DNA from: Lichenicoccus sp965276875
Lineage (GTDB): Bacteria; Pseudomonadota; Alphaproteobacteria; Acetobacterales; Acetobacteraceae
Assembly: GCF_965276875.1 (NCBI RefSeq)
Contig: NZ_OZ255701.1
Coordinates: 682,001 to 746,000, forward strand
Length of the DNA stretch: 64,000 bases
Direction of reading: 5' to 3'
This document shows, piece by piece, positions 7,734 through 16,480 of this stretch (the first letter of the stretch is position 1; the number at the start of each line of letters is the position of its first letter). A program made the position numbers and the translations under genes. The notes below the pieces were generated by a model, which was given only the letters and a program-made list of their open reading frames with translations, made no database searches and had not been told where the DNA came from.

Positions 7734-10700
7734 ATGTCACATCCTTCCTCCGCCGCGCCCGCGGCGTCGCTTCTGCTCGCCTCCGCGCCCTTGGTGGCCG
7801 ACGCGCTCCTGCGCGCGGCCGAGCTCATCCTGCCCCACCTGGCCGCCGGCCAAACCGTCGACGCCCGCGCGCTGCGCGCGGCGATGGAGGAGGCGTTCGG
7901 TCAGTCCGACGCCGAGGGGGCCTGGTCGTGGAAAAACGCCTATGAGGCGGGCGAGGCCGCGCAGGTGCTGTTTCTGCGCCGGTTCGGCCCGGCGATGCGC
8001 GCCCGCCCGGCCTTCGCCCAGCTCGCCATGCTGGCGAAGGTCGCGAGCCTGTTGCTGACGCAGACGCGCCGCTCGCAGGAGAGCCAGGCGATGCAGCAGT
8101 TCTCGACGCCGCTGCCGCTGGCGTTCGCGGTCGCCGTCGCGGCCGGGATCACGGCGGGCGACCTCGTGCTCGAGCCCTCGGCGGGCACCGGCCTCCTCGC
8201 CATCTTCGCCGAGCTCGCGGGCGCGAGCCTCGCCCTGAACGAACTGGCCGAGACCCGCGCGGACCTCCTCTACCGCCTCTTTCCGGTCACCCCCGTCACC
8301 CGGCACGACGCCGCCTGCATCCACGACCACCTCGACGCCGCCGTGCAGCCGACCGTGGTCCTGATGAACCCGCCGTTCTCGGTCGGCGCGCACGTCGAGG
8401 GCCGTGTCGCGGACGCGGCGCTGCGCCATATCGGCTCGGCGCTGGCGCAGCTCGCCCCCAGCGGTCGCCTGGTCGCGATCACCGGCGCTGGCCTCGCACC
8501 GGACACCCCGGCCTGGCGCGACGCCTTCGTGCGGCTGCAGGAGCGCGGACGCGTCGTGTTCTCCACTGCGGTCGACGGCCGCGTCTACGCCCGCCACGGC
8601 ACCACGACCGAGACCCGCCTGACGGTCATCGACCGCGTCCCCGCCGACGATCCGTCCGCCTTTCCGGCCTCCCTCGGCATGGCTCCCGACGTCGCGACCC
8701 TGCTCGACTGGGTGACCCGGCTCGTGCCGCCGCGCGCCCCACTCGCGCCGACCCGCACATCCGCATCTCCGGTTCCGCGCAAAGCCGCTTCCGCGACGAA
8801 GCCCGTGCGCGCATTGGCCCCGCGCCGAGAGACCGCTGCCAGCGTCGAAGCGGCCGAACTCGCCTACCAGCCCGCCGACGTGGTCGAGCGCGACGCGGGC
8901 CGGCTGACCGAGGCGCTCTACGAGCGCTATACGCTCCAGACGATCCGCATCCCGGACGCGCAGCCGCACCCGACGCCGCTGGTTCAGTCGGCCGCGATGG
9001 CGTCGGTCGCGCCGCCCGTGCCGAGCTACCGGCCGCACCTGCCGCCGGCCCTAGTCGCGGCGGGGCTCTTGTCCGACGCCCAGCTCGAGACGGTGGTCTA
9101 TGCGGGCGAGGCGCACGCCGGCCAGCTCGCGGGCGCGTGGACGGTCGACGCCACCTACGATGTCGTGGCCGCTGCGCCCGAAGACGCCAAAGGCGCGGTG
9201 CGCTTCCGGCGCGGCTTCATGCTCGGCGACGGCACCGGCGCGGGCAAGGGCCGCCAGGTCGCGGGCGTCATCCTCGACAACTGGCTGAAGGGTCGCCGCC
9301 GCGCGCTGTGGGTGTCGAAATCGGACACGCTGATCGAGGACGCACAACGCGACTGGTCCGCGCTCGGCCAGGAGCGGCTGCTGGTCACGCCGCTGTCGCG
9401 CTTCCGCCAAGGCACGCCGATCCGGCTGGAGGAGGGTGTCCTCTTCACCACCTACGCCACGCTGCGCTCGGACGCCCGAGACGAGCGTGTCAGCCGCGTC
9501 CAGCAGATCGTAGACTGGCTCGGGTCCGACTTCGACGGAGTGCTCATCTTCGACGAGAGCCACGCCATGCAGAACGCCGCCGGCGGCAAGTCCGAGCGCG
9601 GCGACCAAGCCCCCTCGCAGCAGGGCCGCGCGGGGCTTCGCCTCCAGCACGCGCTGCCGAACGCGCGCGTGCTCTACGTCTCGGCCACCGGCGCCACCAC
9701 CGTCCAGAACCTCGCCTATGCCCAGCGGCTGGGCCTGTGGGGCGGTGAGGACTTCCCGTTCGCGACGCGCGGCGAGTTCGTGTCGGCGATCGAGGCGGGC
9801 GGCGTCGCGGCAATGGAGGTGCTGGCGCGCGACCTACGCGCGCTCGGCCTCTACACCGCCCGCTCGCTCTCCTACGACGGCGTCGAATACGAGATCGTCG
9901 AGCACCCGCTGACGCCCGAGCAGACCCGCATCTACGACGCCTATGCGGGCGCCTTCCAGGTCATCCATCACAACCTCTCGGCAGCCTTGGAGGCGTCGGG
10001 CGTCACCGGGACCAACGCCGAGGGCCGGGAGAAGACGCTGAACGCCCAGGCCAAGTCAGCGGCGCGTTCGGCCTTCGAGAGTTCCAAGCAGCGCTTCTTC
10101 AACCACCTGATCACGGCGATGAAGACGCCGACGCTGATCGCCGCCGCCGAGGCGGACCTCGCGGCCGGCCACGCTTGCGTGGTGCAGATCGTCTCGACCG
10201 GCGAGGCGCTGATGGAGCGCCGCATCGCCGACATCCCCGCCGAGGAATGGGGCGACGTCCAGATCGACATCACCCCGCGCGAATACGTGCTCGACTACCT
10301 CGCCCACGCCTTCCCGACCCAGCTCTACGAGCCCTTCACCGACAGCGAAGGCAACCTCGCTTCCCGACCGGTCGTCCGCGACGGACAGCCCGTGCTCTGC
10401 CGCGACGCGGTCGAGCGGCGCGACCGGCTGATCGAGCAGCTCGCCGCGCTGCCGCCGGTGCAGGGCGCGCTCGACCAGATCGTCCAGCGGTTCGGGACCG
10501 AGCAGGTCGCCGAGGTGACCGGCCGCTCGCGGCGGATCGTCCGCAACCGCGGGGACGACGGCGTCGACCGTCTCGCCATCGAGGGCCGCCCCGGCTCCGC
10601 CAATCTCGGCGAGACCCAGGCGTTCATGGACGACGACAAGCGCATCCTTGTCTTCTCGGACGCGGGCGGGACCGGGCGCAGCTACCACGCCGACCTCGGC

Positions 10701-12095
10701 GCCAGGAACCGGCGGCTGCGCGTTCACTATCTGCTCGAAGCCGGGTGGAAGGCCGACGCCGCCATTCAGGGGCTCGGGCGGACCAACCGCACCAACCAGA
10801 CGCAGCCGCCGCTGTTCAGGCCGATCGCCACCGACGTGCGCGGCGAGAAGCGCTTCCTCAGCACCATCGCGCGCCGGCTCGACACCCTGGGCGCGATCAC
10901 CCGCGGCCAGCGCCAGACCGGCGGCCAGGGCCTGTTCCGCGCCGCCGACAACCTGGAGAGCGAGTATGCCCGCGCCGCGCTGCGCCAGCTCTACATGCTG
11001 CTCCTGCTCGGCAAGGTCGACGGCTGCTCGCTCGCGCGCTTCGAGGACGCCACCGGCCTGTCGCTCAGGACCAGCGACGGCGCGATCCGCGAGGAGCTGC
11101 CGCCGATCACCCAGTTCCTCAACCGCGTGCTCGCGCTCACCATCGCGCTGCAGAACCTCCTGTTCGAGGTGTTCGACGGCCTGCTCGCCGCCCGGATCGA
11201 GGGCGCGATCGCGGCGGGGACCTACGACCTCGGCGTCGAGACCGTCACCGCCGAGAGCCTGACGATCGTCGAGCGGCTGACCGTCTACACCCACCCGGCG
11301 ACGGGCGCGGAGACGCGGGCGTTCACCGTCACGCGCCGCGACCGCACCGCGCCGCTGGGTCTCGACGACGCGCTGGATCGTGCCGCCGAACCCCGCGCGC
11401 GGCTGCTGGTCAACGCCCGCTCGGGCCACGCCGCCGTGCAGGTGCCCGCGCCCAGCGTCACCCTCGACGACGGCGAGGTCGAACGGCGCATCCGGCTGCT
11501 GCGGCCGATGGAACGGCGCGCCATGCCATTCGAGGCGCTGGCGGGCACGCACTGGCAGGAGGCCGACGGGGCGACCTTCTCGGCCGCCTGGACGGACGAG
11601 CTGGCGAAGGTGCCGGCGTTCGTCGACAGCCGCTTCCACATCGTCACCGGCCTGTTGCTGCCGATCTGGCGGCGGCTCCCCGACGACGGCTGCCGCGTCT
11701 ATCGCCTGCAGACCGACGACGGCGAGCGGGTGATCGGGCGGCTGGTATCGCCCGCCTGGGTCGCCGAGTCGCTCGGGACCGAGGCCCCTGCGGTGGCGCC
11801 GGCGGAGGCGTGGACGGCCGTGCTCGACAACGGCGCGCTGCTCCAGCTCGCCGACGGGCTGACGGTACGCCGTTCGCTGGTGATGAATGTCGCCCGGGTC
11901 GAGCTGATCGGGTTCACCGACGGCATGGTCGACCGGCTGAAGGCGATGGGGCTGATCTCCGAGATCATCAGCTGGCGGCTGCGGCTGTTCGTGCCGGTCG
12001 GGGCGCAGGGACCGACGATCCTGGCGGCGATCCTCGACCGGCACGCGCCGGTGAAGCTGGTCGCCAAGGTTTCGGTCGCGGCGGCGGCGGCGTGA
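7734..12095 (+). CDS. DarB-like fused N6-adenine methylase and strawberry-notch helicase
   Basis: A very large protein of 1,453 residues. The N-terminal third is a class I methyltransferase: EPSAGTG at residues 147-153 (S-adenosylmethionine binding) and NPPF at 212-215 (catalytic motif of N6-adenine methylases). After a linker (about 320-400) comes an SF2 helicase of the strawberry-notch type: GDGTGAGKG around 498-506 (Walker A), DESH at 607-610 (Walker B), VSATG near 650, and a helicase C domain containing GRTNRTNQ. A methylase fused to this kind of helicase is the layout of phage P1 DarB, which is packaged with the DNA and protects it from type I restriction. Here a protective role after conjugal entry is inferred. 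The gene has a structured leader and overlaps the next start by 4 bp. Confidence 0.82.
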   Translation: MSHPSSAAPAASLLLASAPLVADALLRAAELILPHLAAGQTVDARALRAAMEEAFGQSDAEGAWSWKNAYEAGEAAQVLFLRRFGPAMRARPAFAQLAMLAKVASLLLTQTRRSQESQAMQQFSTPLPLAFAVAVAAGITAGDLVLEPSAGTGLLAIFAELAGASLALNELAETRADLLYRLFPVTPVTRHDAACIHDHLDAAVQPTVVLMNPPFSVGAHVEGRVADAALRHIGSALAQLAPSGRLVAITGAGLAPDTPAWRDAFVRLQERGRVVFSTAVDGRVYARHGTTTETRLTVIDRVPADDPSAFPASLGMAPDVATLLDWVTRLVPPRAPLAPTRTSASPVPRKAASATKPVRALAPRRETAASVEAAELAYQPADVVERDAGRLTEALYERYTLQTIRIPDAQPHPTPLVQSAAMASVAPPVPSYRPHLPPALVAAGLLSDAQLETVVYAGEAHAGQLAGAWTVDATYDVVAAAPEDAKGAVRFRRGFMLGDGTGAGKGRQVAGVILDNWLKGRRRALWVSKSDTLIEDAQRDWSALGQERLLVTPLSRFRQGTPIRLEEGVLFTTYATLRSDARDERVSRVQQIVDWLGSDFDGVLIFDESHAMQNAAGGKSERGDQAPSQQGRAGLRLQHALPNARVLYVSATGATTVQNLAYAQRLGLWGGEDFPFATRGEFVSAIEAGGVAAMEVLARDLRALGLYTARSLSYDGVEYEIVEHPLTPEQTRIYDAYAGAFQVIHHNLSAALEASGVTGTNAEGREKTLNAQAKSAARSAFESSKQRFFNHLITAMKTPTLIAAAEADLAAGHACVVQIVSTGEALMERRIADIPAEEWGDVQIDITPREYVLDYLAHAFPTQLYEPFTDSEGNLASRPVVRDGQPVLCRDAVERRDRLIEQLAALPPVQGALDQIVQRFGTEQVAEVTGRSRRIVRNRGDDGVDRLAIEGRPGSANLGETQAFMDDDKRILVFSDAGGTGRSYHADLGARNRRLRVHYLLEAGWKADAAIQGLGRTNRTNQTQPPLFRPIATDVRGEKRFLSTIARRLDTLGAITRGQRQTGGQGLFRAADNLESEYARAALRQLYMLLLLGKVDGCSLARFEDATGLSLRTSDGAIREELPPITQFLNRVLALTIALQNLLFEVFDGLLAARIEGAIAAGTYDLGVETVTAESLTIVERLTVYTHPATGAETRAFTVTRRDRTAPLGLDDALDRAAEPRARLLVNARSGHAAVQVPAPSVTLDDGEVERRIRLLRPMERRAMPFEALAGTHWQEADGATFSAAWTDELAKVPAFVDSRFHIVTGLLLPIWRRLPDDGCRVYRLQTDDGERVIGRLVSPAWVAESLGTEAPAVAPAEAWTAVLDNGALLQLADGLTVRRSLVMNVARVELIGFTDGMVDRLKAMGLISEIISWRLRLFVPVGAQGPTILAAILDRHAPVKLVAKVSVAAAAA

Positions 12096-13132
12096 CCGTG
12101 GACAGCCATGCCGCCGATCTGGCGCACCGTCTCGCGCGCGACGCCGAGGCGGTGTGCCGCACCTATCTCTCCAACGGACGGCGCGAGGGCGGCTACTGGC
12201 TGGTGGGCGACGCCGCCAACACAGCGGGCCGCAGCCTTTACGTCCGCCTGCGCGGCCCCGAGTCCGGGAAGGGCGCGGCGGGCAAGTGGACCGACGCCGC
12301 GACCGGCGAACATGGCGACCTCCTCGACATTGTGCGCTTGAGCCGCAACCTCGCCGGCGTCGGCGAGGCGATGGACGAGGCGCGCCTGTTCCTCAGCCTG
12401 CCGCGCCCTGAGCCGCTGAAGCCCACCCCGGCCCCGCGATCGTCACCCGAAGCATCACGGCGCCTGTTCGCGATGGGACAGCCCCTTCGCGGCACACTGG
12501 CCGAAGACTATCTGCGCCAGCGGGGCATCACAGCAGATCTGCGTTCGCTGCCGCTTCGGTTCCATCCGTCCTGCTACTACCAGGTCGGGGAGCATGGACG
12601 GCGCGAGAGCCGACCGGCCCTGCTGGCCGCCGTGACCGACCTAGACGGCACGATCATGGGCGTGCATCGCACCTGGCTCGACCCGGCGCAGGCGACGAAG
12701 GCGCAGCTCTCGACGCCGCGCAAGGCGATGGGCCAGCTCCTCGGGAACGGCGCGCGGTTCGGCGTCGGCCGCGACGTGCTCGCCGTCGGCGAAGGGCTGG
12801 AGACGATGCTGTCGCCGCGGTCGGTCCTGCCCACCATGCCGATGGTCGCCGCGCTCTCGTCCGCCCACCTCGCCGCCCTCCTGTTCGCGCCGGGGCTGCG
12901 GCGTCTCTACGTCGTCCGGGACAACGATCGCGCCGGCCGCCATGCGGTGAGGCGACTGCTGGACCGCGAGGACCTGGTCGGGATCGAGCAGCGCGAGCTA
13001 GTTCCGGTCGAGGGCGACTTCAACGAGGACTTGCGGCGCCGGGGGACGCAGGCGCTGGTCGAGGCGCTGCGGGAGCAGCTCGCACCGGAGGACGTGACGC
13101 GGTTTCTGACGGGCGACGCCGGGAGGCGGTGA
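12092..13132 (+). CDS. Toprim-domain protein, primase-like
   Basis: A 346-residue protein starting at GTG 12092, which overlaps the helicase stop (GTGA). The N-terminal half (about residues 1-150) resembles the zinc-free primase-associated domain of ICE proteins (GRREGGYWLVGD, GKWTDAATGEHGDLLDIV). The Toprim core follows: GEGLET near residue 233, with the acidic E234 that anchors Toprim catalysis, and VRDNDRAG with D277 and D279. Toprim proteins of this kind synthesise or process primers for replication or complementary-strand synthesis of mobile elements. Coupling to the DarB-like gene suggests both act when single-stranded DNA enters a recipient; this is inference. Confidence 0.78.
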   Translation: MTVDSHAADLAHRLARDAEAVCRTYLSNGRREGGYWLVGDAANTAGRSLYVRLRGPESGKGAAGKWTDAATGEHGDLLDIVRLSRNLAGVGEAMDEARLFLSLPRPEPLKPTPAPRSSPEASRRLFAMGQPLRGTLAEDYLRQRGITADLRSLPLRFHPSCYYQVGEHGRRESRPALLAAVTDLDGTIMGVHRTWLDPAQATKAQLSTPRKAMGQLLGNGARFGVGRDVLAVGEGLETMLSPRSVLPTMPMVAALSSAHLAALLFAPGLRRLYVVRDNDRAGRHAVRRLLDREDLVGIEQRELVPVEGDFNEDLRRRGTQALVEALREQLAPEDVTRFLTGDAGRR

Positions 13133-13492
13133 GGACTGGACGGCGTGGGGGTGTCGGGCTGACCGCGCGGCCGGTCCTTAGCGTCTGTCCCAGGGTCGGA
13201 AGAGCCGCCGCCCACGGCCTTCTGAGAGAGCGATCGGACCGGAGCCGGACCGGGCCGGCAACGGCTGAGGTCGGTTATTTTCCCCGGCCGTGCCGGCCTC
13301 CTCGCGCATCAAAATAGCCGCCCCATGCCGTCCTCCGCTGCGCTGCGGCCGCGTGGGCGCACCCCACCCCACGCGACCAGTCGCGTGGGGACCCCGAGGG
13401 CGCGCCCTTCGGTGCAAGCCCGGCCCAGCCCCGGTCTTCGTCGCCTGCGAAGGCCGCGATGGGCGCGGCCGATCGACACAAGGACCACCGCC
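13133..13492 (+). promoter_or_regulatory. Long structured leader of the DUF2493 gene
   Basis: There is no convincing gene in these 360 bp. A perfect 11-bp inverted repeat (CCCCACGCGAC / GTCGCGTGGGG, 13367-13390) lies in the middle. The stretch around 13275-13345 (TTTTCCCCGGCC..., then CCGTCCTCCGCTGCGCTGCG) and the last 45 bp (GGCCGCGATGGGCGCG..., ATCGACACAAGGACCACC) are repeated with variation before the DUF736 gene at 16,840-17,004. The conserved bases suggest a shared promoter/leader pair. Confidence 0.5.
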
Positions 13493-14434
13493 ATGAGGAC
13501 CGACCGCCACAGCGCCGACCACGAACCCCCGCACGCCAGCTCACCCACCGCTCACATCGTCGAGACCCTCGAACTGCACGGCTTCCACCCCGTCCCGGGC
13601 GAGCCGGACCCGCGCGCGATGCCCGAACCCCTCACCGTCAGCGGCGCGCTGGCCGACGTTTTCGACGCCCTGGTCTCGACCTTCACCGACACGCCGCTCG
13701 AACGCGACCTCGAACAGCTCCTATGGAGCCAGGTCCACGTCTTCCACCGCATGGCCGAGAAGGCGCAGCGCGACCTCGACGACAACGAGGACGCCCAGAA
13801 ACGCAGCCAGCGCGAGCAGGACGGCAGCGAGGTCAAGTCGGTCGAACTCGAACGGCTCCTCGTCGAAGGACTGGACCGCATCGACCGCCGCGACACCTAC
13901 GAGGCCATCCGCGACCAGGCCGGCGAGTGGTTCGAGGCGCACTGCGGAACCGCCTGGCGTCCGCTCTCCCGGTCGCTGGTCAACCGCAAGGCGCTGACCG
14001 CGGCGGTGATCGACAGCCGCGACTTCCTCTCCGCCAAGCGCCGTGCCGAGACCGAGGTGCTGATCCCCAAGGGCGCCAAGATCGCGTTCGCGGGCGGCCA
14101 CGAGTTCAACGACCACAAGGCCGTCTGGTCGGCCCTCGACCGGGTCCACGCCAAGCACCCCGACATGGTCTTGCTGCACGGCGGATCGCCCAAGGGCGCC
14201 GAGCGCATTGCCGCTTGCTGGGCCGACACCCGCAAGGTGGTGCAGATCGCCTTCAAGCCCGACTGGACGCGCCACAACAAGGCCGCCCCGTTCAAGCGCA
14301 ACGACGCGATGCTCGCCGTCATGCCGATCGGGGTCGTGCTGTTCCCCGGCTCCGGGATCACGGACAACTTCGCCGACAAGGCCCGCGGCCTCGGCATCCC
14401 TTGCTTCGATTTCCGGAAGGGAGGCGGCGCGTGA
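13493..14434 (+). CDS. DUF2493 family protein
   Basis: A 313-residue protein. The start at 13493 fits the conserved CAAGGACCACCGCC leader end. Residues 40-190 are an alpha-helical, charged region with a coiled-coil-like segment (MAEKAQRDLDDNEDAQKRSQREQDG). The C-terminal 120 residues form the DUF2493 Rossmann-like domain, a member of the SLOG nucleotide-binding superfamily: KIAFAGGHEFNDHKAVWSALD, then LLHGGSPKGAERIAACWA, then the terminal RGLGIPCFDF strand. SLOG proteins bind nucleotides and are often linked to phage or plasmid conflict systems. The exact ligand here is unknown. The downstream stop overlaps a short GTG-initiated ORF. Confidence 0.8.
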   Translation: MRTDRHSADHEPPHASSPTAHIVETLELHGFHPVPGEPDPRAMPEPLTVSGALADVFDALVSTFTDTPLERDLEQLLWSQVHVFHRMAEKAQRDLDDNEDAQKRSQREQDGSEVKSVELERLLVEGLDRIDRRDTYEAIRDQAGEWFEAHCGTAWRPLSRSLVNRKALTAAVIDSRDFLSAKRRAETEVLIPKGAKIAFAGGHEFNDHKAVWSALDRVHAKHPDMVLLHGGSPKGAERIAACWADTRKVVQIAFKPDWTRHNKAAPFKRNDAMLAVMPIGVVLFPGSGITDNFADKARGLGIPCFDFRKGGGA

Positions 14435-14598
14435 GCGCCGTTTCCGCTCTCGACAACACTGCCGACGATCGATCGCGTGACCGAGCAGCGGCGAAGCCGC
14501 CACGCGCGCAAGAACACGCGCGCAGGAATAGGCGGCGACGGGTTCGTTGGTGGCTTTATGAGCCGATCTCGTGGGTTAGGGTTTACGGCAACCAATAA
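14431..14598 (+). CDS. Short basic ORF coupled to the DUF2493 gene, doubtful
   Basis: A GTG overlapping the DUF2493 stop (GTGA) opens a 55-residue reading frame rich in arginine. The overlap type matches that used throughout this element, but the sequence looks low-complexity and the frame ends just before an inserted-looking hydrolase gene. It may be the stump of a gene cut by that insertion, or not a gene at all. Confidence 0.25.
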   Translation: MSAVSALDNTADDRSRDRAAAKPPRAQEHARRNRRRRVRWWLYEPISWVRVYGNQ

Positions 14599-14606
14599 GG
14601 CTCAAG

Positions 14607-15380
14607 ATGAACCATATCCAACGCGGCACAGGACCAAAGCTGCTGCTCATTCACGGCCTTGGCGGAAGTTGGCAATCGTGGAGCACGATCCTCGATGCGC
14701 TCAGCGCGCATCGCACTGTGATCGCTGTCGACCTGCCCGGACATGGTGCCACGCCGGCGGAAGCCGATAGCGGGACCTTTGTTGGTCTCGTTGGCAGCGT
14801 CGAGCGCTACATCGCGGACGATAGTCTGACGGGGATCGACATTGTCGGCAGCTCGATGGGCGCACGGATCGTCCTCGAACTTGCACGGCGTGGCTGCGTC
14901 GGCAATGTGATCGCGCTCGATCCGGGCGGCTTCTGGCGCGGCTGGGAACGAACCTTTTTCAAGGTCACCATCGGGCTGTCGGGCAAATTGCTGCGCGCGA
15001 TCCGGCCGTTGCTGCCGACACTGAGCCGATATGCCGTGACGCGCACGGCGTTGCTGGCCCAATTGTCCGCGCGGCCATGGGCGCTCGACCCCCACGTCGT
15101 GGCGACCGAACTGACGGGTCTCAGCACCACGCCGACGTTCGACGCCCTGGTCGACGATCTTGCCAGGGGCCCCGAGCAGACCGGGCCAGCCGCGTCATCC
15201 ACCGGTCGTGTCGTGATCGGATGGGGTCGGCAGGATCGGCTTTGCCTGCCCCGTCAGGCGACGCGCGCCAAGGCGGCTTTCCGATCGGCAGATTTGCACT
15301 GGTTCCAGTCCAGCGGCCACTTCCCCGCATGGGACATGCCCGACGAGACCGTCGCGGTCTTTCTTGCCACAACGCAGTGA
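14607..15380 (+). CDS. Alpha/beta hydrolase (cargo)
   Basis: A 257-residue alpha/beta-hydrolase. Visible are LLLIHGLGGS (oxyanion region, about residues 12-21), DLPGHG (42-47), the nucleophile elbow GSSMG with Ser83, and a C-terminal SSGHFPAWD segment giving a likely catalytic histidine. The acid is probably in the GRQDRL loop. The substrate is unknown. Codon use is less GC-biased than in neighbouring backbone genes and the gene interrupts the otherwise tight establishment block, so it is likely a later insertion. The 310 bp after it (15381-15691) contain no recognisable gene apart from the hairpin listed separately. Confidence 0.75.
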   Translation: MNHIQRGTGPKLLLIHGLGGSWQSWSTILDALSAHRTVIAVDLPGHGATPAEADSGTFVGLVGSVERYIADDSLTGIDIVGSSMGARIVLELARRGCVGNVIALDPGGFWRGWERTFFKVTIGLSGKLLRAIRPLLPTLSRYAVTRTALLAQLSARPWALDPHVVATELTGLSTTPTFDALVDDLARGPEQTGPAASSTGRVVIGWGRQDRLCLPRQATRAKAAFRSADLHWFQSSGHFPAWDMPDETVAVFLATTQ

Positions 15381-15645
15381 CCCTCGAATATCGGTCGCTG
15401 AATGACTTCGCCCCAAGCCATGGGTGATTTCGGATCGGCTCCAGTGAACCAGTCTACGCGAGTATGACGTTGACTGGCAGGTCAAGACCGGCTCCTGCCG
15501 CGAATACCGCTCCCACTCCCACGCGCTGATCCTTGGTCCGCCCCAGGACCTTTTACGATCAACCCGCGAAGGGTCCGCTAAGCAGAGCTTGCGGCCTGCG
15601 GCTTCGCCTTTGGTGATCGCGTTCCCGCGCCGGACACATCGGGCG

Positions 15646-15681
15646 CCTGTCGAGCGGGGGCGGTCCCCGCTCCGAGACAGG
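15646..15681 (+). promoter_or_regulatory. Hairpin overlapping the ribosome-binding site of the 54-residue gene
   Basis: CCTGTC-GAGCGGGG and CCCCGCTC-(CGA)-GACAGG form a 14-bp stem with a 3-nt bulge and a 5-nt loop. The 3' arm ends in CAGG of the CAGGAG Shine-Dalgarno used by the gene starting at 15692, so pairing would partly mask translation initiation. Confidence 0.5.
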
Positions 15682-15691
15682 AGCCGGTTCG

Positions 15692-15856
15692 ATGTCCCTT
15701 TCCACCGCGCAAGCCCTCGCCTGGAACCTCGCCACCACGTTGATGGCCTGCATCACGCTCTTCAAGGCCGCCGACGGCTACGGCGTGATGCCCTCCTCAG
15801 AGTTCGACGGCGACGCCGACACGGTCCTCCATGAATACGATCCGTTCGCTCGTTGA
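15692..15856 (+). CDS. Small ICE protein, 54 residues
   Basis: ATG with the Shine-Dalgarno CAGGAG 8 bp upstream opens a 54-codon frame ending at TGA. The first 28 residues (ALAWNLATTLMACITLFKAADGYG) are hydrophobic and could form a membrane helix; the rest is acidic (SSEFDGDADTVLHEYDPF). Good ribosome-binding site, normal codon bias and well-placed flanking hairpins argue that it is real although short. The function is unknown. Confidence 0.6.
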   Translation: MSLSTAQALAWNLATTLMACITLFKAADGYGVMPSSEFDGDADTVLHEYDPFAR

Positions 15857-15878
15857 TCGGGACCGCATTTGTGACGAA

Positions 15879-15906
15879 CCGCAAATCCGCTTCGGCGGGT
15901 TTGCGG
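15879..15906 (+). terminator. Hairpin with a UUCG tetraloop
   Basis: CCGCAAATCCGC and GCGGGTTTGCGG pair with one G-T wobble and close on C(TTCG)G, an exceptionally stable tetraloop. CTTTGGG follows. It lies 22 bp after the stop of the 54-residue gene and is a good terminator candidate. Confidence 0.6.
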
Positions 15907-16006
15907 CTTTGGGATTCCACGTCCCCTCGATCTCGACTATATTGATGGTCCAGCGTCATGGTGGTGGTGGCGACGCTCCAGACCTCGCATGTCTAGGAGA
16001 CTCACC

Positions 16007-16480
16007 ATGATCATCGCCTTCCTGCTCACCGGCGGCGCGCTCGCCATGCTCGCCTGGATCGTCTTCAACCTCGCTGTCTACGCGCTCCCGTTCTTCGCCG
16101 GCGTCAGCGCCGCGTCGCTAGCCTACGCGCACGGCTCGGGCCTCGTCGGCGCGGGCCTCGTGGGTTTTGCCGCGGGCGCGCTCGTGCTCGCGCTCGGCCG
16201 CACGACCATCGCGGCGGTGCGCTCGCCGACGGTGCGGATCCTGATCCTCGGCGTCTATGCCGCGCCGGCCGCCATCGCCGGCTTCGCGGTCACTAAGCAC
16301 ATCATTGCCTGGACGACGCCAAGCGAGGTTTGGCAGACCGTATTCGCGCTCGCGGGCGGTGCGGTCACCGCGGCGGTCGCCTATGTTCGCCTCACCGTCG
16401 TCGCCCCGCCTGATGGTCCGGGCATGGCTCGGGACCGGGATGTCGTCGCGCCTGCGTTCACGGTCTCGTCCAAAGGCTGA
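16007..16480 (+). CDS. Small integral membrane protein
   Basis: A 157-residue protein with four predicted membrane helices (about residues 2-22, 27-65, 70-92 and 105-128) rich in Ala, Gly and Val. The start at 16007 has TAGGAG at a suitable distance; an upstream ATG at 15989 would place this Shine-Dalgarno inside the coding region, so 16007 is preferred. No family is recognised. A role in the cell envelope, for example in exclusion or in supporting the mating apparatus, is possible, but nothing in the sequence shows it. Confidence 0.6.
   Translation: MIIAFLLTGGALAMLAWIVFNLAVYALPFFAGVSAASLAYAHGSGLVGAGLVGFAAGALVLALGRTTIAAVRSPTVRILILGVYAAPAAIAGFAVTKHIIAWTTPSEVWQTVFALAGGAVTAAVAYVRLTVVAPPDGPGMARDRDVVAPAFTVSSKG

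Noticed and set aside
10056..12044. 662-codon open frame on the minus strand opposite the methylase/helicase gene
   Set aside because: High-GC third-position bias opens long antisense frames; this one has no recognisable domain and the plus strand carries an intact, motif-rich protein.
10175..12091. Long plus-strand frame running into the Toprim gene
   Set aside because: Upstream of 12092 it lies inside the helicase gene in another frame and is arginine/proline-rich nonsense; only the part from GTG 12092 is a gene.
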